Below are positions 23,295 to 32,922 of a stretch of DNA of 64,000 bases, one piece after another. Origin of the DNA: Asterella californica (taxonomy: Eukaryota > Streptophyta > Marchantiopsida > Marchantiales > Aytoniaceae); NCBI GenBank assembly GCA_036924285.1, contig JAYKYS010000002.1, forward strand, positions 35,138,501 through 35,202,500. Reading direction: 5' to 3'. The notes under the pieces were generated by a model. It ran no database searches. It was not told where the DNA came from and saw only the letters and a program-made list of their open reading frames with translations. The position numbers were made by a program, and so were the translations under genes. Position 1 is the first letter of the stretch. Each line of letters begins with the position of its first letter.

Positions 23295-23570
23295 CAATGA
23301 CCCTACGTGTGAATGAGAACTGCTCACTATTTCTTTTAGTGTATCCTTAACTAACAGCCAAGAGTGTGACAGAGAGTTAATCTCGAACTGCCCGTGTACG
23401 AATGAGAACTGTTCATTATTTCTTAGACACAGAAAGAAGAGCTTTTTTTTCTAAGATAATGACTTTAAGTCGCGAACTGCCCGCGTGCGAATGAGAACTG
23501 TTCACTATTTCTTAGACACAGAAAAAAGAGCTTTTTTTTTCTAAGACAATGACTCTAAGCCTACGGCCGG
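23295..23570. repeat. Degenerate 89-bp tandem repeat (about 2.7 copies)
   Basis: Units starting GAACTGCCCG at 23385 and 23474 are about 89 bp apart and share GAATGAGAACTGTTCA, TTTCTTAGACACAGAAA and a T-run followed by CTAAGA. A diverged partial copy precedes them at about 23300. No coding potential. Confidence 0.7.
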
Positions 23571-24322
23571 GGTCGCACCGTAGAGCTCCAAGGACCTTAA
23601 AACTGCGACAACAGGCTATATCGTCAAAATTAATTTCGTGAAGATTGAATCCAATACCTGTTCTTCTTACACTAGAGCTATCACAACCATACCACCACGA
23701 GATGATGTCAAATTTCTCTTTCGCATATTAATAAATAATTTCAGTTCGAGCTTACATCTTCGTTTTGAATTTATCTCTTGTCTACTCAAATTCGCGTATA
23801 CCGTAATTCGAAGACATCTCTCCATCACACGCTTGGCAGTTAATCAAAGGTGAATTAGTTTGCGTATGTTACATCACTGCAATGTTCTATCGCAGTAAGC
23901 TTCAAATCGCTCTCGGAACAGAAAGAGACGCTCTAATGAAGTAGCAGCTGGATATAGCTGTCGAAGCTAACCCTATACGTTAGTGGAACTGTGAAAAGGT
24001 GATAGAGACGGAGCGGAAGCGGGCTCCCAGAGGGAGCCACGTAGAAGGACACGCGTGTTGCGCAGCTTGAGACACTTGTTGTTCCAGTTGTCTGTAGCGA
24101 AGATCGACGAAATCCCGATGAATTTTTGGATTGAAACAAAACATGACCAAGAAAGAGCGTTTGTCTGGTCAGGGGATCATCCTGCGAGGGAGCGACGATC
24201 TTCTACTGGATCTTCGGCTTTCCTCACCGTAGCAGTGTGGTGGCCTTTTGTGACCAGCGTGGAGCTGCGAGATATATGACGCCGAAGTCGACCGGTCAAG
24301 GAAGAGCAATAAAACTGACGCC

Positions 24323-24352
24323 ATGAGTCTATCGATGGAGAACGAACTGTAA
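24323..24352 (+). promoter_or_regulatory. Possible upstream ORF in the SUT leader
   Basis: A nine-codon ATG...TAA frame lies 80 bp upstream of the SUT start codon. If the transcript starts upstream of 24323 it would be translated first and could reduce initiation at the main ATG. The transcript start is not visible, so this is only a possibility. Confidence 0.25.
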
Positions 24353-24432
24353 GAAGAGGAGGGAAGACAAGAAGTGGTGGGGCTTGTCTTCAACTCCCAA
24401 CGCCTGGAAGCAGGTTGTCGGCTGAAGGAATC

Positions 24433-27362
24433 ATGGCGATAGAGCCGGGGAGAAGGAAGGTGAAGAATAGGGTGCCATTGAAGGCATTAGTGAGGGTAGC
24501 GAGTGTAGCTGTAGGAGTGCAGTTCGGATGGGCTTTACAGCTTTCGCTGTTGACTCCTTACGTACAGGAACTCGGAATTCCTCACCAATGGGCGAGTTTG
24601 ATATGGCTCTGCGGACCGATTTCCGGCATGTTCGTGCAACCTGTTGTCGGACACTATAGTGATATCTGTACCAGCTCCTATGGGCGACGCCGCCCCTTCA
24701 TCGTGGTAGGTGCGATTCTTGTGATTATCGCCACCTTTACTATTGGTTACGCGGCCGATTTGGGTTATTTGTTGGGAGATGATCTGAGTCAACCCATCAG
24801 AATTCGAGCAATCATCGTCTTCATCGTGGGTTTTTGGCTTTTGGACTTGGCTAACAACACCCTCCAAGGTCCCTGCCGCGCTCTGTTGGCTGATTACGCA
24901 GGTAATTTTTCTCTCTAAGATTCTATCTTGAATACCCAGTAGTTCGTCAAATTTGGAGTTTCTTCTGAGTCCTTGTTTGAGATTTGAGTGCATCGAGTGC
25001 GTGCATGGTTCAAGATGCAACTATCGTATGGGTGTCAACTATGGCTTTCTTGCAGTCCTCTGAACACTATGGGGCCGGGCTACAGAGTAATATTACTCGT
25101 AGTGGATGATGCTCTGATTTTCCTATGGCTGCGGCAACTAATGTAGCTCTGTTCCATATGCACGTTTATAAGCCGTTTTTGCAATGCCGGGCTGTAGCTG
25201 GTATCTGGTTCTTCCCTGCATATAAGTAAATAAGTCAGTTTCAGATTTTTGGGCAGTAAGTGAATGCTTGAACATTGTTACAATATTATGTTCAGAACAG
25301 AAAGCATGTGCCTGTGAACATTCTGGATCGAAGGCGTCAGAGGCTTACGCCGGAGTCCTGCATGCCTGCGATCTGGACTTATGACCTCTACATCACGATG
25401 ATAGTGGTGCTGTAACTTGAGTAACTTACTTTGAGTTCGGCCGCAGACGATTGTAAGTGATTGTGGTCAGGTCCACCATGTCCTTGAGTTATAGGGTGTG
25501 AAAGTCTCAGTCTAACATCGTTGACTTCTACAGGCAAAGACCAAAGAAGAACGCGAAAAGCGAATGCCTTCTTCTCTCTGTTCATGGCGGTTGGCAACAT
25601 TATGGGATTTGCCACCGGCGCCTATGATAACTGGGAGAGATGGATTCCTTTCGCGGCCACGCAAGCTTGCGACACTCCCTGTGCGAACTTGAAGTCTGCA
25701 TTTATGATCGGTGTGGTGGTACTGGTCATTACCACGATTCTGAGTATAACCGCTGCTGACGAAATTCCCTGGTCCCCGTCTCTCAGTTCGAGACACAACA
25801 CCAATGGTTCCACCGCCACCACTCCTCTACTCGCTGAGAAACCTCTCGATGGACAGTCTAATCAGGAGGTGTCAAATATTAATCAGGACAAGGTTGAGGA
25901 TCCAGAGGACGATGACGAAGAGGACGAGCAGGTTTCTGAAGCTTTATTCTGGGAGCTCGTCGTGGCCCTTAGAGACTTGCCACGTACCATGTGGTACATA
26001 CTGCTGACCACCGCGCTCACCTGGCTAGCTTGGTTTCCCTTCATCCTCTTTGACACGGACTGGATGGGCCGTGAAGTTTACCTTGGAGAACCAACCAATG
26101 TGGAGACTTCAAGACGCTCTGTGCTATACTACGACGGTGTGCACATGGGATCGCTGGGTCTTATGCTCCAGTCTGTAATTCTGGGACTAACGTCCTTGAT
26201 TATAGAGCCCTTGTGTCGGAAGCTTGGACCTAGCCGCGTTTGGGGAATTGGCAATGCCATCATGGCTGCGTGCTTCGCCGGTACCGCAGTTATAACACAT
26301 TTGGCCAGAAGCGCTGAGATGCAACCGCACTACACCGGGCCTCCTCAAAGCGTCATCGTTTCAGCTTTGGCAGTCTTTACACTACTTGGAGCTCCCCTTG
26401 CTGTAAGTCAAAACTGGTTGTGAGGTTCAATTCATGTAGAGGCCTGCTTGGTTGTTAGTGTATAATTCTTCTTCTGGTCGCTTCTGGTAGCGACAAGACA
26501 GATTTGCTCTGGGATGGCGGCTAAATTGCCCTTGTACTTGTTTGGAGTGTATATTTCTCTCTTCGCAGCGGCAAGACAGATAGTGTTCTGGGATGGCTGC
26601 TAGGCTCATGTACTTTATTATTGATGCGCATATGTACTTCCATGTTTGGTGCAGGTAACGTATAGTGTGCCATACTCCTTGACTGCCACATACACTGAGA
26701 AGTCAGGCGGAGGTCAAGGTAATTTTCCAAACCAGAGAAGGCAGGGGATGCCGACGTTCTCTGAACCCTCCTCCAACAGAGTATCCGAGATAGGAGTAAC
26801 GCGTATCCATTCCTACCTGTTAGATATCTTGACTGCTAATGCGATGGTGTTAGGTAGTGATCGTGAAGCTGCAGGTGATTTGTTGAAAGAAGGCGCGTTA
26901 GATTCTGGTGGAAGCTGTCATTATGATGTGAGAAGGTTTATCCACTTAGTCTGGAACAAACAGAGAGTATTCCTTGTACTGCAACTCGACGGTCTTAATT
27001 CTTGAGTTCTCGTTTGATTATGCAGGACAGTCGATGGGTGTTTTGAATCTTGCAGTTGTTATCCCGCAGGTACGTTAATATTCAATTGCAAGTCTCCACA
27101 GAATGACGAAGGGCCAGTTCACAGTATTTGACGAAGTTGCTTGAAATATTAACACCTTTTCCTCGAATCAATGCAGGTTATTGTTTCAGTTGGCAGTGGA
27201 CCTTGGGATGAAATCTTTGGAGGGGGAAATTTGCCAGCGTTCTTGTTAGGATCTGCATCTGCATTGTTGGGTGGTATATCCGCCGTGATTTTGCTCCCTA
27301 AACCACCTCCAGGTTTCCGCTCAGGGGGACTGCGTCGTACTAGGAGCTCACCCATTCCCTAG
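24433..27362 (+). CDS. Sucrose transporter (SUT/SUC, sucrose-proton symporter), five exons
   Basis: Exons 24433-24901, 25534-26402, 26655-26718, 27026-27069 and 27177-27362 join to 543 codons. All four introns (632, 252, 307, 107 bp) have GT...AG ends and the phases fit. The protein is a 12-helix MFS sucrose-H+ symporter, normally at the plasma membrane or tonoplast, loading or retrieving sucrose. Diagnostic features: [25 protein letters not shown] (split here as 28-51, with conserved His51), the SYGRRRPF loop between helices 2 and 3 (84-87), Asp138 and Arg149 in [19 protein letters not shown], an acidic central loop (275-290), [11 protein letters not shown] (329-339) and the [15 protein letters not shown] helix (467-482). 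Asp138 and Arg149 are 11 residues apart, as are the essential pair in rice SUT1. ATG 24433 is the first in-frame methionine. Length and motifs look intact; clade is not assigned. Confidence 0.93.
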
Positions 27363-28980
27363 ATGTAAATTGCGGAATCTTGGGAACTTTCCCTGGAAAT
27401 TATGTGATGTCGCGATGACAAATTTACGAGTAGGAGCAAGAAATTTCGTTCTTGTTAGTTGAGAGTGTGGTGTGGTCGAGTAAAAGGTTATTCTGTCAGT
27501 TGTAAAGTAGGAAAATGTTGCTGTAGTTAAAAGGTCAAGCGAATTGTTCTGTATTCTTCGAGTGTAGGTAGCGGTTGGCATCAGCACGACGTAGTGTACT
27601 TTTAAGTGTGAAGTCCATACTGAACAACGTGTAGGAGAGATGTCAGTGTCGTATGCTGGACTACTTTGCCTACAGGCACGGGTGTACAGTGTAAGTGGAA
27701 ATTGAATCGTCAAAAGTAATCGGACTTAACAGCTGGAACCCTCCCTCTCGGGGGAGGGGGGACGCGAGTTACAATTTTTGTCACTTTGTCCATCCATTCA
27801 CATTGCGCACAGGTTAAGAAGCTGTGTCTGTGTCTTAAGTATGGTCCGTGGAGAAGCATTTTGTCCAGTATCCATTCAGAATGCGCACAAGTTAACCAGC
27901 TTTGTCTGGAGTATGGTCTGTGGAGAGAAGCATTTTGTCCAGTATCCGTTCACATGCGCACTGGTATGTGAAGAGAAGCCTGTTGTCCAGTATCCATTCA
28001 CAATGCGCACAAGTTAACCAGCTGTGTCTAAAGTATGGTCTGTGGAGAGAAGCTGGTCTGTGGAGAGAAGCTAGTAGACAAGACATTTTTACTGTTGGAT
28101 AGACAGGAGGTCCAACGTTGACTGATCTGAAGATGATGAAGCCCCTGTTTTCAGGTCGCGCAGCAAATTACAAACCCCTGCCCCTGTTTGGGAACAAGCT
28201 ATAAAAATTTACAATGTGAGTTTGTTCGAGTTTGTTCTTGTAGTAGAGTTCATATTTTGCAGTTTTGCGAGCCGATGCAAACGTTCCATATTGTGTTTCG
28301 CTTTATTCGAGTCATTCGGACGATTGACCAATTGACATCGTGCTTAGGAGATTAATACATCGAACGCCGTCACCGAGCTGGAATCTGCAAGCCTCTGCAT
28401 ACGGAATATGACTTAGAACCTCGAAGGTGCGCTGCTATAGTTTTTATCTGATGTTGGAATCGTACGGGAAAGGTTGGGGAGGGAAAGAGCACGACGAATC
28501 GAGCATGATGAGGGAATCGTTGGAATCGTACGGGAAGGTCGGAAAGCCGGAAACTCGTCTTGTTGTTTGACTCTAACGACACACGTGAGTTAAGATAATT
28601 AAGGTCTAATAATACGTATCCTGAAGTCAAATATGCATGCAAGTTAGGCTTTAGAGGTAAATGCACATCATCCGGCAAGTTAATATGTGGAAATCATTTC
28701 AGGAGAAAACAATCTAACGCAAACCGTACCGAAAAAGCCCAGGTCAAGCTGCAGGTCACAAATAGGATTAGACACAGGCGCATATTCCAGCTTTTGTTTT
28801 TAAGGTTGTAATTTTTCTTGATGTTTGAACGTATATTTCAGTTTTAAGTATCACGGGATGATTGTCAGCACGAGAAAGATCAAACCACTTACATTCAGAA
28901 AGATAGCCTTCAATCAGTGAAGTAGTGGAGCGAGTAACGAAAGATTTTTAATTCATGAATTATTTTTCAATTCGAATATG
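27363..28980. other. Intergenic region downstream of SUT
   Basis: It contains the SUT 3' UTR of unknown length, a minisatellite at 27788-28080 and otherwise unassigned AT-rich DNA. Open frames here follow the minisatellite and are not convincing genes. Confidence 0.5.
27788..28080. repeat. Minisatellite, about four units of 50-78 bp
   Basis: Units share CCATTCACAATGCGCACAAG, AACCAGCTGTGTCT and GTATGGTCTGTGGAGAGAAG and end TTTTGTCCAGT. The third unit is shortened, and the last carries an internal duplication of CTGGTCTGTGGAGAGAAG. It lies about 430 bp after the SUT stop. Confidence 0.75.
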
Positions 28981-30046
28981 AGTCATATATCTGAGAAAAT
29001 GAGCAGTCCATGTGAAGAGATCAAATCTGACGTAGATTCCATCGATATAGAAGCTAGTGTTGATAATCTTGATAAATCTCTTACTGCAATGGCTCCCAAG
29101 TGGAAGAGAAGAAAAATCTCGCATTCGTTTGAATCTCGATGATTATGAGAAGACTACAATCTATTCAAAGACGAAGAAAACTTTGCAGCACTACACAAAA
29201 CGAGATGAACCAAAGTCGGTGATGAAAAGTGTCTCAGCAAAGCAATTGTCTTCGAGATCATGGTTGCTTAACTTTCTAGAAGAACGACTTTCTTGTTGTG
29301 ATCGGTGTTGAGTTGAAAAAAAGTTACATTGACATGTACAAGAAAGCTAAGAAAATCCAAGATGGCACTAGAGGTGCACTTACTGAGGATGAATGCTTAC
29401 AAGTTTGACTTTGGAGGAGAAGCTGAACGGGAAATGTCCTCATTTTTATCGAATAAATGCAATTTTTGGTAGTCGAACCAACACTGATCCTCTTGTTGTG
29501 AGATCGTTTGGAGTATCATTAGACAAAGAATTACTAGGATATGATTCTCATTTTCTGTTTGATCTTGAGAATACTAAGTCTCTTCCTCAATATGGAGAGA
29601 ATTGCGACGGAGATATGGACATCTCTCAATGTGAATATCAAACTGGTGGAAATCAAACGTACAAGGAGGATATGAGTCTGATTGTTGAGGAGAGGACTAT
29701 CAACGAGGAGAGGGAAGAAGACGGACTTCGTGAAACATGCCACGGAGCTGTTCTTGATATACCTCAAGTCACCCAAGGGACATCTAGGAATCAAAGAGCG
29801 AGATCCAACAAAAATGTGAAAGTTGGAGTGTTAAATTTGTATGAAAAGAGTATCAGAGAGAAAATGCAATATAGAAAAGTATTTGTTGAATATTGTATGA
29901 TGACATTGGAGGAAAAGAAAAGAGCTAGAGACAGTCACGAGAAAAAAGAGAGTAAGAAGAGACAATCCTCCTTGTTTGAGTTACGCAACGTAGATAAGTC
30001 TTTCAAGAAAATTAAAGAAATTATCAAAAAGCTCGTTAATATGTAA
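28981..30046 (+). pseudogene. Unrecognised decayed gene with a 217-codon open end
   Basis: The last block (29393-30046) is open for 217 codons and contains KCPHFYRINAIFGSRTNTDP followed by an acidic middle and a Lys/Glu-rich C-terminus (RKVFVEYCMMTLEEKKRARD, KKIKEIIKKL). Upstream, related coding sense continues in other frames: the stretch around 29310-29390 reads like IGVELKKSYIDMYKKAKKIQD. This suggests a once longer protein broken by frameshifts, or exons I cannot place. The CPH-Y/F-R..A.FG.R.N pattern recalls Myb/SANT-like proteins found beside plant DNA transposons, but I cannot confirm this. Confidence 0.4.
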
Positions 30047-30884
30047 CTTTCTCAAAAGAAGTAAAGTTTTTGTGTGGTTCCTGCTACTTGGAAATGTTTA
30101 GCCTCAATTCTAGATTGTCATATTCGAAAGTCATGTCACGGCTGTGAGTACATGTAAGAGGACTAGAATCTTGAGGTTTCTATGTTTTAGGGTTTAGGTT
30201 ATATGTTCGTGCGTATTGTGAACATTGAGCAGATTCCTCTCCAAGTTCGAGTCAAGTGCAACCCTAACTTGCACGTTACAAGGACCTCACATAGTGACCT
30301 TGTGAAAGTCATGTTACTTGAGGGGTGTTGAAGCTCGTGCTTTAAGGAGTGAGACGCAAAAAAGAAATGGAGTGATGTGGAGTCATTCGAGCTTCCTTGA
30401 AGTATTTTCGCAGCCGGGCAGCAACACAAAGTTTCAGTGTGAGGAGTCGTTGGAGGTGCTTGAAAGTTTATCCGCACCAAGTACAAGCGCTTCAAGTATG
30501 CTCACAAGTATTGGACACATCGTTTCTTTGAATAAATCGTTGTTTAGGTTGAAATCGATTCACATATATTCAAATTGTTGTGAGCAGGTTGAGTTCAAAA
30601 CTAGTTTGCGAGTCTGTCTATTGAAAACTTGAAAAACAATTTGAGTGTGAGTTCGATTTGCCAGTCGAATTAGTATAGAGTTCTCAAGGTCGAATTAGTG
30701 TAGAGTTCTCAAGGTCGAATTAGTAGTACTCGAATACTCCTCGTGCCGAGAGCGATTTGAAAGAGTCTAGACAAGGACTCTATCGCACTCTTAGACAACC
30801 TAGTCAGTGCGATACACTAGGCTTAAGTGCGATATGAAGCGAAATCGTACTTCGTCTTCAGATCGCTTTGAGTCTAGAGTAATC
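30047..30884. repeat. Non-coding stretch with a 25-bp tandem repeat
   Basis: No gene is supported. Three near-identical 25-bp units (start GTCGAATTAGT, end AGAGTTCTCAAG) begin at 30664, 30689 and 30714, the last truncated. The repeat of GTCGAATTAG every 25 bp is exact. Confidence 0.7.
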
Positions 30885-31290
30885 TATGACCCTCAAGCTT
30901 GCTACAGATCTTGTCTCTCACCCATGGTTAACTTCAACTCTCATGGAAATGTAGAGATGAGGAACACATCTTTTATAAACATATAGCCTAACGGCTTCAG
31001 AATACAAAGAAAAGAAAGATGAATGATCACTTCACAATCTCTCTATTTATACTAAGAGGGTGTTATTCATCTACGTGTCATCTTATGCACAACAAAACAA
31101 AGTAGTAGTTCCCACACTTTAAATATTCTAATATTTCGTCCGCAAATATAGCCAACTCTAACTGTGACTAATCGTAGTTATCTATCACTAACTTAGAGTG
31201 TCGTGTAGCATTGAGATTTATTTAGAAGACTCACCACACATAGTTATACCTTATCACATATTTAATACCATGTAAGCCCTAAGTGTTACA
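30885..31290 (-). repeat. Element F: truncated C-type LTR
   Basis: Both ends match the element C LTR (TATGACCCTCAAGCTTGC at the left, AAGTGTTACA at the right), but the length is 406 bp instead of about 780, so an internal part is deleted. It is followed by a C-like polypurine tract (minus-sense GGGAGTAAA) and about 20 bp of integrase end, after which unrelated DNA starts at about 31331. Confidence 0.8.
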
Positions 31291-31328
31291 TTTACTCCCG
31301 GACTAAATTGTCACTCCGTCAACAGAGT

Positions 31329-31748
31329 GCAATCAATAATACAATCTTAAGAGAGACGAGGTCAAGCGCTACAAACATATTAAGGGTGCAGCCAAGTAAA
31401 TTTATGCTGCATTCATAACCAGCCTATGATAATAAGGGTCTTTGTCCACTAGCGTCTTGACAAGCTTATCAACTATGTCAGTTATGTTGGATAATAAACT
31501 CTTGCTTACCACTATTGAGGTTTTTATTATGACATGTCACTGTTCACTTTTGTACACTTTTGGAATGGATGTAACAACGAGGACTCTTCTGAATTTTACT
31601 TCGCGTCTGACTCAAGTGGCATACGTCCTCCACATGGAGGCAAAGCTGACATGTTCCATGACGGGAAATAGTGCACGAGAACGGTAAGCGCCAAGTTCAA
31701 CTTGCTCACTTCAGATTTGCAAGCACTATGAAATATTTCTAAAACCAG
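31329..31748 (+). repeat. Left arm of a large inverted repeat
   Basis: About 400 bp that match 36349-36745 in reverse complement, with shared blocks such as CAACTATGTCA, ACTCAAGTGGCATAC, TCCTCCAC.TGGAGGCAAAG and TTCAACTTGC. It sits between the LTR and the body of element F, i.e. it was inserted or captured there. Confidence 0.8.
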
Positions 31749-32200
31749 AATTCAATGATTTCAACTTGACGTGTAGCACTGACGTTCGATGCCAAGTCTT
31801 CCAAGACAGAGCAAAATTCACACGAATAAACTTGAAATTCTCCCAAACGTACGAAAGACTTTTCACCACAAAACTAAAGAGGAAACCGACTCGATAGGAA
31901 GATCAACATTGTATGCACACAAAAACTACTGCTCTCTGTGTGAAACTTTTCACATTTCGATAAACGTGATAAACTTAACAAATGATAGTGGCAGAGATCC
32001 TAAATCTTTTACATAAGTTATGTTGTGATTTTGGCGGGTGGATGATTGAGAAGCCCTCTTATGGATAGATTTTAACCAAGGATCTGGAGTCCTAGTTCAA
32101 ACAATGTTTGTGTCCTTTGTGAATGAGATTGCTATGCAGTTGCATAGTTAAACCATAGGTCGGAGTATATAAATAGTAACGTTCTCTTGTAACAAAAGTG

Positions 32201-32275
32201 TCGTAGCTTAGATGGTTGAGAGTTTGAACATAACGAGACAGAGGTCTCAAGTTCGAATCGTGCTATGAATTGAAA
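32201..32275 (+). mobile_element. tRNA-like sequence with pol III A and B boxes (SINE head or tRNA pseudogene)
   Basis: TAGCTTAGATGGTTGAG (32204-32220) fits an A box, and GGTCTCAAGTTCGAATCG (32243-32260) a B box, at tRNA-like spacing. A TATATAAATAG lies about 35 bp upstream of the A box. The acceptor stem does not pair well and no CCA or clear anticodon stem can be assigned, so it is probably a SINE head or tRNA relic and not a working tRNA. Confidence 0.4.
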
Positions 32276-32348
32276 GTTTTGCCAAGAAATCTAATTTCAT
32301 TCTAAGTTCTGGTAAATTCTCCTGAGAACTGAATTCGGGTAAAGTTGA

Positions 32349-32675
32349 TTTCATTCAAAACGAGTTGATCACTGTAACAAGATTTTTGCTCACTTTAACA
32401 AGAGTTCAATACTTGTTTCGCTTAAACCGGATCTCAAAACCGGCTTACAACCACTTTTTTACACCAAGGCACTCAAGGCATTAGCAAAATCAGATCTCGA
32501 AACTGGTTTACAAGCAGAAATTTACACCAAGGCACTTATTGCATTAGCAAAACCAGATCTCGAAACCGGTTTACTCGCAGAAATTTACACCAAGGCACTA
32601 AGGGTAGTATTGTGCTCTCATCGAACTTTGTATGTTCTATTTCTACAAACCAGTGGGTGTATGACGGTATGCTAA
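32349..32675 (+). other. Open frame with 2.8 in-frame 21-residue repeats (no ATG)
   Basis: The DNA repeats with an exact 63-bp period from 32424, 32487 and 32550. 63 is a multiple of three, and only the plus-strand frame is open through the units (108 codons between TGA 32346-32348 and TAA 32673-32675). Each unit reads like KPDLETGLQAEIYTKALIAL, an amphipathic helical repeat; the first unit has K and P substitutions. There is no start codon, so it could be an exon or a remnant of a repeat protein. Product unknown. Confidence 0.35.
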
Positions 32676-32922
32676 ACTAACTGCTGATAGACATACGCGT
32701 TACAATGTATCTGTCCGTGAACATCCATTTATCAGCGGACAAGCACTTTCTACATTACGATTACAAGCATTTCACACCAATGTACCTTCGTTGGGAGTTG
32801 AACGCAACAAGCTGACCCATTCAGCGAAGGTTCACTCCCCTCACAAGAGAGGAGGAGGCACAAGCCAAACAAATTATCAAAAAAACGTACACTTGTAAAG
32901 AAATTTCTGAAATTACATCTTT

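Larger units (their letters stand above)
19808..24322. other. Intergenic region upstream of the sucrose transporter
   Basis: No gene is supported. 19808-20090 is GC-richer and unassigned, with a 9-bp-arm palindrome at 20039-20057 (ACTCTCAAT / ATTGAGAGT). 20150-21700 is AT-rich. Two direct copies of a motif like TATACAGTCGNCTCTCT occur near 20336 and 20606 and could be ends of Tc1/mariner-pogo type elements, though I found no inverted partner. 21700-22140 is GC-rich and may belong to another decayed element. 22150-23050 holds a tRNA-like remnant and unassigned DNA. The SUT promoter should lie in the last kilobase but no element can be named with confidence. Confidence 0.5.

Noticed and set aside
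24535..25020. 161-codon minus-strand frame across the SUT first exon
   Set aside because: Shadow of the transporter exon, which has clear family motifs and splice sites.
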